The notes under the pieces were generated by a model. It was not told the DNA's origin. It saw nothing but the letters and a program-made list of their open reading frames with translations, and made no database searches. Source: Chthoniobacter flavus (lineage in GTDB: Bacteria; Verrucomicrobiota; Verrucomicrobiia; Chthoniobacterales; Terrimicrobiaceae). Taken from it: DNA of 5,312 bases. A program made the translations under genes and the position numbers. Of the stretch, positions 1 through 5,312 are shown in pieces (the stretch's first letter is position 1; the number at the start of each line of letters is the position of its first letter). The stretch lies in assembly GCA_945863785.1 (NCBI GenBank), contig CAMBAQ010000138.1:1-5312 (forward strand), given 5' to 3'.

Positions 1-784
1 GACAACCGAAGAAAAATTGGATCCGGAGGGTCAAGTTCCACGCCAAGAAGTAGCGACGGAAGATTCCACCACGACACTTGAAAAAGCAGCAGAAAAAGCC
101 GCAGGAGCCGGCACCGCTGCGAACGTTCCAGCTCCAACTGGGGGACCAGAAGCCGATAAGGGCCCAACAAAATCCAGCAACGTCGTTCGCTCCTCAAAAA
201 CGCAGAGCTACGAGATCAATAAGACCCTCACCAACGTCATAAAAAACCCAGGTGCGATCACCCGCATCTCAGCGGCGGTTTTCCTTTCGGAAAAATTAAA
301 TACGGAAACTAACGCTCCAGCCCCACGCACTCCAGAGCAACTAAACGAGTTGCGAAACATGGTTGTGAATGCGCTCGGTATTACCATCCCGAAAAATGAA
401 ACCGCCACCAATTATGTTTCCATACAAGAGGTGGTATTCCCTTCGGCCGTCAATTCCCTATCTACTCCTGTAGATAAAGTCACTGGCTATATGGAAATGG
501 TTCGACCGATTGCCGCTCTGGCTATTGCGGCCATCGTGTTTGCGGTTTTCTTTTTCATGCTCCGCCGCGCGAAACCTGAGGAGATCTCGTTCGAACTGGT
601 GGATGACGCAGATATGGCCGCAACCACCCAAGCACTCACTGACGCAGAGGATTCCCAACAATTTCTTCCTGCGAGCAAGAATCTCAAAGTCTCACCGGAA
701 CTCCTCAACTCACTCATCCGCCAGAAGCCCGAAAATGTCGGCGCTACACTGCGTGAGTGGCTCATAACGAAAGACGAAAGCTAG
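1..784 (+). CDS. fliF: FliF, flagellar MS-ring protein, C-terminal part (5' truncated by window edge)
   Basis: FliF forms the MS ring in the inner membrane, the base of the flagellar rotor and housing of the export gate. The frame is open from base 2 with no stop, so the gene starts upstream; the TTG at 17 is an internal Leu codon, not a credible start. About 260 residues are present, roughly half of a usual FliF (about 550). Counting from the TTG codon, residues 1-55 are a low-complexity Ala/Thr/Pro/Gly/Glu segment, as is common in the beta-collar insertion of the third ring-building motif. Residues 55-150 carry the periplasmic YscJ_FliF_C region, including SYEINKT. Residues about 164-182 are the second transmembrane helix (PIAALAIAAIVFAVFFFML), followed by RR. 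The cytoplasmic tail ends in SPELLNSLIRQKPENVGA then TLREWL, which matches the FliF segment that binds the N-terminal domain of FliG. fliG follows after 3 bases, consistent with co-production of the two partners. Identification is secure; only the upstream extent is unknown. Confidence 0.95.
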   Translation, partial: TTEEKLDPEGQVPRQEVATEDSTTTLEKAAEKAAGAGTAANVPAPTGGPEADKGPTKSSNVVRSSKTQSYEINKTLTNVIKNPGAITRISAAVFLSEKLNTETNAPAPRTPEQLNELRNMVVNALGITIPKNETATNYVSIQEVVFPSAVNSLSTPVDKVTGYMEMVRPIAALAIAAIVFAVFFFMLRRAKPEEISFELVDDADMAATTQALTDAEDSQQFLPASKNLKVSPELLNSLIRQKPENVGATLREWLITKDES

Positions 785-787
785 GCC

Positions 788-1792
788 ATGGCAACGATTG
801 ACTACGAAACAATGTCCAAAACGCAGAGACTTGCTGCGTTTTTCATTATTGTCGGACCGGAACTCGCTCCCGAGCTCATGAAGCAACTTCGTGATCCCGA
901 AATCGAAGATGTCGCCAGAGAAATGGCCACCATGAACGTGGTCGATTTTAAGCTTCAAGAAAAAATCATGGATGAGTTCTGTGGACTCATTGGTGAGGGA
1001 ATGTCCGCCTCCCTAGGCGGAATGTCGTTTGTTCAAAAGGCACTAGAAGCTGCACGCGGACCACAAGCCGCCTCGGATATTTTGCTCAAGGCTCTGCCCG
1101 CCAGCAACTCCATCGATGCCGTTCGTGAGCTCAGCCAGATGGACACACGGCAGATTTTTAATTTGATCAAGAATGAGCAACCCCAGACGGTGGCATTCAT
1201 TCTTTCCTATTTGGAATCAAAACAAGTGTCGCAGATCGTTCCTTTGTTCTCTCCCCAAGATCGTGAGGAAATCGTGGAGCGCTTGGGTTCGATGGATTCG
1301 ATTTCCAGCGAGTTGATCGGTAAAGTCCTCAAGAGCCTAGGCAAACATCTTGCCTCTGGGACCCAAAAATACAGCCTCCATCGCCGCGGCGGCGCGGAAG
1401 CTGCCGCCCAGCTACTCAACTCCCTAGATAAGGAACTCAGCAAGAGCCTTCTCACCCGTATCGAAGAAAAGAATGCGGAGCTGGGCGGAGCGATTCGCAA
1501 GAAGCTCTTCCGCTTCGAGGACATCTCCCGTCTCAGCCAAAGCGACGTCCAACGCCTCCTTCGCGATGTGGAAACTCAGGATTTGGCACTCGCTCTCAAA
1601 AACGCTCCCGAACCTGTCAAACGGACTATCGCCAACGCGATGTCAAAACGTGCAGCGGCCACTCTCAAAGAAGAAATCGAACTCCTCACTTCCGCTCGCG
1701 CGAAGGAGGTTGAAAAAGCCCAAGACCGTATCATTGCCCAAATCATGCAGCTCGCCGAGGGTGATGAAATCAATATATCTCCAGAGGAATAG
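788..1792 (+). CDS. fliG: FliG, flagellar rotor/motor switch protein
   Basis: FliG sits on the cytoplasmic face of the MS ring, links FliF to FliM and receives torque from the stator. At 334 residues it has normal family length. The N-terminal domain (about 5-100) begins SKTQRLAAFFIIVGPELAPE, the usual FliG start pattern. The middle domain (about 110-190) holds the FliM-binding motif as EQPQ (130-133), where EHPQ is usual. The Gly-Gly linker GGAEAAAQLLN is at 201-211. The hinge motif before the C-terminal torque domain reads LFRF (240-243) instead of the common MFxF. Aligned by eye to E. coli FliG, the charged torque residues K264, R281, D288, D289 and R297 correspond to K271, R288, E295, E296 and R304, so charges are kept with Glu replacing Asp. 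ATG 788 is chosen because it lies 3 bases after the fliF stop and gives a standard N-terminus; a second ATG at 812 (residue 9) is a possible alternative. No strong Shine-Dalgarno is seen. Confidence 0.97.
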   Translation: MATIDYETMSKTQRLAAFFIIVGPELAPELMKQLRDPEIEDVAREMATMNVVDFKLQEKIMDEFCGLIGEGMSASLGGMSFVQKALEAARGPQAASDILLKALPASNSIDAVRELSQMDTRQIFNLIKNEQPQTVAFILSYLESKQVSQIVPLFSPQDREEIVERLGSMDSISSELIGKVLKSLGKHLASGTQKYSLHRRGGAEAAAQLLNSLDKELSKSLLTRIEEKNAELGGAIRKKLFRFEDISRLSQSDVQRLLRDVETQDLALALKNAPEPVKRTIANAMSKRAAATLKEEIELLTSARAKEVEKAQDRIIAQIMQLAEGDEINISPEE

Positions 1793-1794
1793 TG
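1784..1794 (+). promoter_or_regulatory. fliG/fliH junction: GAGGA ribosome site and TAGTG stop-start overlap
   Basis: GAGGA at 1784-1788 lies inside the last fliG codons, 3 bases before the GTG start of fliH at 1792. The fliG stop TAG (1790-1792) shares its G with that GTG. The spacing is shorter than the usual optimum, so this is probably a coupled start in which the terminating ribosome re-initiates. No other start codon near this point gives a FliH-like N-terminus in the right frame. Confidence 0.55.
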
Positions 1795-2394
1795 ACATCC
1801 TACATCAGACAAATTGATTTCACAGCCTCCCCGCTCATCGTATCGATCCTGAATGGAGAAACCGAAGACGCGCCTGATGCTATTGATTCAAGAGTCACCC
1901 TAGAAGAGCACGAAGCCGCCTGCGATGCAGCCTACCGCAAGGGCTTTCAAGAGGCCAATGAGGCTCTCACCAAGCAGATCTTGGATCAGCGAAGCGAAGT
2001 AGCCCAATTGCAGGACGCTGTCTTTAAATCGCTAGCCGAGCAGTCCAGCAACCTAGCCCACCAAGTCTCACAAATACTCCCGGAACTGGTCATGGACATT
2101 GCACGCCGCGTCATGGTGGGCATGAAACCCGATTCCGTTGCGGTCAAGCGCATCGTCGAGGAAACCCTCTCGGAAATTGCCCCCGGCTCCGTGGATGTGG
2201 AAGTGATCCTCCACCCCGATGACCTAGCGCTGGTCTCTGGTATCGACAAAGATTTCGATCAGAAATATCCAGGCATCAAGCTTTCCTCGGATTCAGAACT
2301 CATCCCCGGTGACTGCCGCGCAAAAAGTCGCTTCGGCATGATCGATGCACGTATTTTTACTAAACTTCAAAATGTCGGCCGCTCCCTGAAATAA
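1792..2394 (+). CDS. fliH: FliH, flagellar export ATPase regulator / stator-like subunit
   Basis: FliH dimers bind the FliI ATPase, hold it inactive in the cytosol and tether it to the export gate and C-ring; it is related to the peripheral-stalk subunits of F/V-type ATPases. The protein has 200 residues, at the short end for FliH. After a variable N-terminus (1-35) comes a helical region with the small-residue repeat typical of FliH, here A43xxxA47xxxG51xxxA55, then a predicted coiled coil (about 55-95). The C-terminal domain (about 95-200) includes PELVMDIARRVM and ends with IPGDCRAKSRFGMIDARIFT (171-190), matching the conserved FliH/HrpE pattern of a Gly-Asp-Cys turn followed by a Gly-x-Ile-Asp segment. 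There is no Trp anywhere in the protein, although Salmonella FliH uses N-terminal Trp residues for docking. The start is GTG, overlapping the fliG stop by one base; fliI follows after 2 bases. Family assignment is strong from both motif and position. Confidence 0.92.
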   Translation: MTSYIRQIDFTASPLIVSILNGETEDAPDAIDSRVTLEEHEAACDAAYRKGFQEANEALTKQILDQRSEVAQLQDAVFKSLAEQSSNLAHQVSQILPELVMDIARRVMVGMKPDSVAVKRIVEETLSEIAPGSVDVEVILHPDDLALVSGIDKDFDQKYPGIKLSSDSELIPGDCRAKSRFGMIDARIFTKLQNVGRSLK

Positions 2395-2396
2395 AA

Positions 2397-3719
2397 ATGG
2401 AGTCCCCTGTTCTTCCATCACTCATGCAAAACCTGCGGAGCCGCATCGAGGCTACCGTTCCGGTCGTTCGTATGGGCGAAGTCGTGCAGGTGACGGGTCT
2501 CGTCATTGAATCCATCGGCCCGAATGTTTCGCTCGGCGACATCTGCGAAATCAGCTCCCCGCGTTTATCAGCCTTGCAGGCCGAGGTGGTGGGATTTCGC
2601 GACCATCGCGTTTTGCTCATGCCTCTGGGGGAGATGCAAGATATCCATGCCGGTTGCGAGGTTGCCGCGACGGGCCGGGCAGCAGGTATCAACGTCAGCG
2701 ATGCCCTGATCGGCAGGATCATTGACGGCATTGGTCGGCCGATTGATGGAAAGGGGCCGCTTCCAGCAGGAACGCCACGCCCTTTGCACTGCGCCCCACC
2801 GAATCCCCTCACCCGCCAACGAATCAGCAAGCCTTTCCAAACGGGCGTGAAAGCCTTGGATCTCTTCACCCCTGTGGGCTGCGGCCAGAGGTTAGGCATT
2901 TTTGCCGGCAGTGGCGTCGGCAAATCGACACTTCTTGGAATGATCGCCCGTGGAGCGGAGTCTGAAATCAACGTCATCGCCCTCGTTGGTGAACGCGGTC
3001 GCGAGCTTCGCGAATTCATCGAGAAAGATCTTGGCCCCGAAGGAATGGCGCGCTCCATCATTGTTGTTTCCACCTCAGATCAACCCGCTCTCGTTCGTCG
3101 GCGTGCCGCCCTCATCGCTACAGCCATCGCAGAACACTTTCGTGATGAAGGCCGCAAGGTGCTTTTTATGATGGATTCGGTGACGCGCTATGCCATGGCT
3201 CAACGAGAGATCGGCCTAGCCGTGGGCGAACCCCCCACCAGCCGTGGCTACACCCCTTCGGTTTTCTCCGTCTTGCCACGCCTCCTCGAACGAACGGGCA
3301 TGGGTGATACGGGTTCCATAACGGCACTTTACACGGTACTTGTTGATGGTGATGACATGAACGAGCCGATTGCGGATGCTGTGCGAGGCATTTTGGATGG
3401 CCACGTGGTCTTGAGCCGAGCCCTTGCAACCGCGAACCATTTTCCCGCTGTGGATGTCCTCGAGAGCGTGAGCCGTGTGACGCTGGAAATTTGCCAAGAA
3501 AAAGAAATTTCCACGATCAGTAAAGCTCGTGATTTGCTTTCCATTTACCGCAAAAACGAGGACGTCATCACCATTGGTGCCTACACGAAAGGCAGTAGCC
3601 CCAATGTGGATCTCGCCATTGAAAAACAGCCATTGCTTCGCAATCTTCTACGTCAACCAATTGAGGATAAATGGACGAGAGAAAAGAGCTTCGCTGAACT
3701 TACTCAAATCGTAGGATGA
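2397..3719 (+). CDS. fliI: FliI, flagellum-specific type III export ATPase
   Basis: FliI is the hexameric ATPase under the flagellar export gate; it hydrolyses ATP to help unload and unfold rod, hook and filament substrates, with FliH and FliJ as partners. At 440 residues it has full family length. An N-terminal beta-barrel domain (about 20-95) precedes the ATPase core. Walker A is AGSGVGKST (170-178, catalytic K176). The catalytic glutamate is E199 in GERGRE (198-203). Walker B is VLFMMD ending at D260. The spacing K176-E199-D260 is the same as K188-E211-D272 in Salmonella FliI. Further marks are VLPRLLERTG and the ATPase alpha/beta signature PAVDVLESVS (350-359). The C-terminal helical domain ends with DKWTREKSFAELTQIVG. 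ATG 2397 lies 2 bases after the fliH stop without a visible Shine-Dalgarno; ATG 2424 (residue 10) is an alternative. The gene overlaps fliJ by 4 bases. All catalytic residues are present, so it should be active. Confidence 0.98.
   Translation: MESPVLPSLMQNLRSRIEATVPVVRMGEVVQVTGLVIESIGPNVSLGDICEISSPRLSALQAEVVGFRDHRVLLMPLGEMQDIHAGCEVAATGRAAGINVSDALIGRIIDGIGRPIDGKGPLPAGTPRPLHCAPPNPLTRQRISKPFQTGVKALDLFTPVGCGQRLGIFAGSGVGKSTLLGMIARGAESEINVIALVGERGRELREFIEKDLGPEGMARSIIVVSTSDQPALVRRRAALIATAIAEHFRDEGRKVLFMMDSVTRYAMAQREIGLAVGEPPTSRGYTPSVFSVLPRLLERTGMGDTGSITALYTVLVDGDDMNEPIADAVRGILDGHVVLSRALATANHFPAVDVLESVSRVTLEICQEKEISTISKARDLLSIYRKNEDVITIGAYTKGSSPNVDLAIEKQPLLRNLLRQPIEDKWTREKSFAELTQIVG
3716..3719 (+). 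promoter_or_regulatory. ATGA stop-start overlap coupling fliI and fliJ
   Basis: The fliJ start codon ATG (3716-3718) overlaps the fliI stop TGA (3717-3719). Upstream there is only AGG directly against the ATG, too close to serve as a ribosome site. This is the classic arrangement for translational re-initiation and would tie FliJ output to FliI output, which suits two subunits of one ATPase complex. Confidence 0.7.
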
Positions 3720-4159
3720 GACCTAAAAAATTCAGCCTTCAAACCGTTTTGGATCTACGTGTGAAAGCCCGTGAGAAAGCGGAAGACGCTCTCGCTGCGG
3801 CGATCCGGGATCGCGATATCGCTGCAGCCCGTTGTGCCGAAGCTATCGCCCATCTTGAGGAACTCACCCGCATGATCACGGGCGAGCGTTTTGCAGCCTA
3901 CGTCCGCGAACAGGGATGGAATGCTATTAACGCCCAACGGGATCTCCTTCGCACCCTTGAAGCCCGTCTGCTCCAAGCCGAGAAAAAAGTTTCTGCCCAG
4001 CGCGAAATCCTCATCAGTGCCGATCGCGACCAAAAGCTTGTTGAAAAACTTAAAGAAAAGTGGACAACCGCCCAAGACCTTGAGTTCGCTCGCGATGAGG
4101 AAAAACAACTCGAAGATTTTGTCACGGCAGCCCGTTTCCTTCAATCCGCAACCACCTAA
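3716..4159 (+). CDS. fliJ: FliJ, flagellar export stalk/chaperone-escort protein
   Basis: FliJ is a small antiparallel coiled coil that inserts into the FliI ring like the gamma stalk of F1-ATPase, contacts the gate protein FlhA and recycles export chaperones. The 147-residue length is normal for FliJ. The N-terminus KKFSLQTVLDLRVKAREKAE matches the usual FliJ start (F-x-L-Q-x-x-L-x-x-R). Nearly the whole chain is charged and helical, with two long heptad-rich arms at about 15-55 and 70-140. The second arm contains DQKLVEKLKEKWTTAQDLEF and RDEEKQLEDF, close to the conserved FliJ C-terminal pattern (E-K-L-K-E-K ... E-x-x-x-x-E-E). A single Trp occurs in each arm region (W68, W116). Its position directly after fliI, with ATGA overlap, is the standard location. 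FliJ sequences diverge quickly, but motif and context together make the call firm. Confidence 0.92.
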   Translation: MRPKKFSLQTVLDLRVKAREKAEDALAAAIRDRDIAAARCAEAIAHLEELTRMITGERFAAYVREQGWNAINAQRDLLRTLEARLLQAEKKVSAQREILISADRDQKLVEKLKEKWTTAQDLEFARDEEKQLEDFVTAARFLQSATT

Positions 4160-4162
4160 ATG
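4157..4162 (+). promoter_or_regulatory. TAAATG abutting stop-start between fliJ and the motE/ylxF-like gene
   Basis: The stop TAA of fliJ (4157-4159) is followed without any spacer by the ATG of the next gene (4160-4162). The preceding 20 bases are rich in C and A and show no Shine-Dalgarno match, so initiation probably depends on ribosomes finishing fliJ. Confidence 0.5.
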
Positions 4163-4840
4163 AACACCACACCCACACTCAATCCCTTCGCTGATGCTGA
4201 AGAAAAACCGGCCTCCAATTGGATGCCCATTATCGCCGCCATCATCCTCGGCATCGCCACCTCCGCTGGCGTTCTTATGTGGCGCCTCCCGAGCATAACC
4301 GCATCCTCCAGCCCCGCTTCATCCCAAGCCCCCTCCACCATCAGAACTAAAATCACATCGCAATCGAAGGATTGGGATTTTTATACAACCGAGATTGATA
4401 ACTTGGTGAACGAACTCAAAACCGAACGCGAAAAATACCAAAAGAAAGCGAAAGATTTTGATGCCGTTGAACTTCGTATTGCGACAGAGAAAAAGGAACT
4501 CATCCGTATCCGTGAAGAAATCGAAAAAATGAGGGCTGAACTGACAGAAAAAACAACCGAAATGCAGGGCGCCGAAAAAAACAATGTGCGCAACCTCTCT
4601 CGTACCTACTCGAATATGAAGCCCACTCAGGCGGTCGCTATCATCTCAGAAATGACCGATGCCAATATCGTCAAAATCCTCGCCCTCATGAAGCCGGATA
4701 TCCAAGCCAGAATCCTTGCGGAAATGGCCAAGACCCCAGATCCCACGATTACAGCTGGCTCGGGAAATGCTACGCTAGCTCCGAGAGCCGCCAAGTTGAG
4801 TGATCAGCTTCGCCTCTTCAAACAGGTACAAGCCAACTAA
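4160..4840 (+). CDS. MotE/YlxF-like membrane-anchored coiled-coil protein with FliG-middle/MgtE_N-like domain
   Basis: This 226-residue protein has three parts. A short cytoplasmic N-terminus (1-20) leads into one membrane helix (about 21-41, NWMPIIAAIILGIATSAGVL then MW). A Ser/Ala/Pro linker (44-70) precedes a long charged coiled coil (about 74-140, rich in Lys/Glu). The last part (about 148-192), TYSNMKPTQAVAIISEMTDA followed by NIVKILALMKPDIQARILAE, resembles the MgtE_N/FliG-middle fold found in MotE proteins of alphaproteobacteria and in B. subtilis YlxF. It lies between fliJ and fliK, exactly where ylxF sits in B. subtilis. MotE in Sinorhizobium is a periplasmic chaperone for the motility protein MotC; the role of YlxF is poorly defined. 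With an N-in signal anchor the coiled coil and C-terminal domain would be periplasmic. A role in motor or stator assembly is inference. The start abuts the fliJ stop, and fliK overlaps its end by one base. Confidence 0.8.
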   Translation: MNTTPTLNPFADAEEKPASNWMPIIAAIILGIATSAGVLMWRLPSITASSSPASSQAPSTIRTKITSQSKDWDFYTTEIDNLVNELKTEREKYQKKAKDFDAVELRIATEKKELIRIREEIEKMRAELTEKTTEMQGAEKNNVRNLSRTYSNMKPTQAVAIISEMTDANIVKILALMKPDIQARILAEMAKTPDPTITAGSGNATLAPRAAKLSDQLRLFKQVQAN

Positions 4841-4842
4841 TG
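4838..4842 (+). promoter_or_regulatory. TAATG stop-start overlap before fliK
   Basis: The stop TAA (4838-4840) shares its last A with the ATG of the next gene (4840-4842). The nearest purine-rich match is AGG at 4824-4826, 13 bases upstream and too far to be a good ribosome site. This junction supports ATG 4840 as the start of the last gene. Confidence 0.5.
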
Positions 4843-5312
4843 ACCAACAATCTCTCCAGCTCCAAACTACCGACTCCCATCGCTTCAGAATCAAATCGGA
4901 GAGATGGCGGCATTTTTTTCCCACTCCCTGGTTTCGCCACAAAGCAGGGCACCGCTTCCTTTGAAAGCCTGCTTCCTAAAAATGAAGGGAAAGAGAAAAG
5001 GGACGAAGAGGCTGAAGAGCTCGCCGCAGCTAAAAAACGGAAAAAAGCTCTTGAGCAAGTCGATCCGCAAGCACCTACCCTAGATCCGTCCGCGCCAATC
5101 GCGCTTTGCGTGACACCCGACTTGGCTGCCCCGACATCAAAAGAGGAGTTTTCCAAAGAAGCAACGAAGGCAAATGCCGAAACCCCACTTGATGGCGATA
5201 AATTCCCTGTGAAGACGGCATCCACGGCATCCACGGCATCCACGGCATCCACGGCATCCACGGCATCCACGGCATCCACGGCATCCACGGCATCCACGGC
5301 ATCCACGGCATC
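4840..5312 (+). CDS. fliK: Probable FliK, flagellar hook-length control protein, N-terminal part (3' truncated by window edge)
   Basis: FliK is exported through the flagellar type III system while the hook grows; it measures hook length and then switches the gate to filament substrates through its C-terminal domain. The frame is open from ATG 4840 to the window end with no stop, giving about 157 residues. The N-terminus (1-35, MTNNLSSSKLPTPIAS...) is polar, and SFESLL at 40-45 resembles the short F-x-x-L-L segment often seen near FliK N-termini. Residues 46-75 are strongly charged (Lys/Glu/Ala), and residues 76-125 are Pro/Ala/Thr-rich and likely disordered. From residue 126 the protein becomes a perfect Thr-Ala-Ser tripeptide repeat to the window edge. 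The conserved FliK C-terminal switch domain would lie outside, so the call rests on position after the ylxF-like gene and on composition. The alternative is another secreted or disordered flagellar protein at this locus. Confidence 0.72.
   Translation, partial: MTNNLSSSKLPTPIASESNRRDGGIFFPLPGFATKQGTASFESLLPKNEGKEKRDEEAEELAAAKKRKKALEQVDPQAPTLDPSAPIALCVTPDLAAPTSKEEFSKEATKANAETPLDGDKFPVKTASTASTASTASTASTASTASTASTASTASTA
5215..5312 (+). repeat. Perfect 9-bp tandem repeat (ACGGCATCC)n, in frame within fliK
   Basis: The unit ACGGCATCC occurs 10 full times (5215-5304) plus 8 of 9 bases (5305-5312) and continues past the window edge. All copies are identical, including third codon positions. In the fliK frame each unit reads Thr-Ala-Ser. 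The unit is a multiple of three, so copy-number changes by slippage or unequal recombination would keep the frame. Because the unit has no stop in any of the six frames, long artificial reverse ORFs (Asp-Ala-Val or Met-Pro-Trp repeats) arise across it. The uniformity suggests recent expansion. Confidence 0.97.

Noticed and set aside
17..19. TTG at 17 as the start of a short 255-residue protein
   Set aside because: The frame is open upstream to the window edge and the content is the C-terminal half of FliF, so this is an internal codon of a truncated gene.
1382..1391. Palindrome CGCCGCGGCG as a possible operator or hairpin
   Set aside because: It falls inside fliG at codons for the conserved Arg-Arg-Gly-Gly linker and is explained by GC-rich codons; there is no adjacent T-run or gene boundary.
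2360..3073. Reverse-strand 237-residue ORF opposite the end of fliH and the first half of fliI
   Set aside because: It is Arg/Ser/Pro/Thr-rich, as expected for the complement of a coding strand, shows no motif, and overlaps the clearly real fliI ATPase core.
3755..4144. Reverse-strand 129-residue ORF opposite fliJ
   Set aside because: It is fully antisense to fliJ, whose frame has the conserved family motifs and coupled start; the reverse reading shows no recognisable domain.
4818..5306. Reverse-strand 162-residue ORF with Asp-Ala-Val repeats, and a second with Met-Pro-Trp repeats
   Set aside because: Both are open only because the 9-bp repeat has no stop in any frame. They lie antisense to fliK, have no family resemblance, and their repeats are the reverse reading of the Thr-Ala-Ser codons.
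5215..5312. CRISPR array
   Set aside because: The unit is 9 bases with no spacers and lies in an open coding frame; it is a simple tandem repeat.

Overview
This window is a gap-free stretch of a flagellar export/basal-body operon. All genes are on the + strand, in the order fliF (3' part) - fliG - fliH - fliI - fliJ - a motE/ylxF-like gene - fliK (5' part). It is the same order as the core of the Bacillus subtilis fla/che operon (fliF-fliG-fliH-fliI-fliJ-ylxF-fliK). Identification rests on recognisable protein motifs: the FliF second membrane helix and FliG-binding tail, the three FliG domains, the FliH C-terminal motif, the complete FliI ATPase active site, the FliJ coiled coil, and an MgtE_N/MotE-like domain.

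The organism is a flagellated bacterium of moderate GC content with few strong Shine-Dalgarno sequences. The overall character suggests a Gram-negative lineage, possibly Verrucomicrobiota or a relative, but this is an impression and was not tested by a search.

Layout: bases 1-784 encode the C-terminal part of the MS-ring protein FliF, open at the left edge. Bases 788-1792 encode the rotor/switch protein FliG. Bases 1792-2394 encode the export ATPase regulator FliH. Bases 2397-3719 encode the export ATPase FliI. Bases 3716-4159 encode the ATPase stalk/chaperone-escort protein FliJ. Bases 4160-4840 encode a membrane-anchored coiled-coil protein ending in a FliG-middle-like domain. Bases 4840-5312 begin the probable hook-length control protein FliK, which runs off the right edge. 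Junctions are -4 to +3 bases, so the genes are probably one transcript with translational coupling. No internal promoter, terminator, RNA gene or mobile element is visible, and no gene-free stretch exceeds 3 bases.

How they work together: FliF forms the membrane ring and holds FliG at its cytoplasmic face. FliH, FliI and FliJ form the ATPase complex that feeds substrates to the export gate. FliK is exported to measure the hook and switch substrate specificity. The MotE/YlxF-like protein probably acts at the inner membrane in motor or stator assembly.

The most notable feature is a perfect 9-bp tandem repeat (ACGGCATCC, at least 10 full copies) in the FliK gene. It encodes Thr-Ala-Ser repeats and continues past the window end. 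Each unit gained or lost keeps the reading frame and changes the protein by three residues, so it could make the hook-length ruler variable in length.
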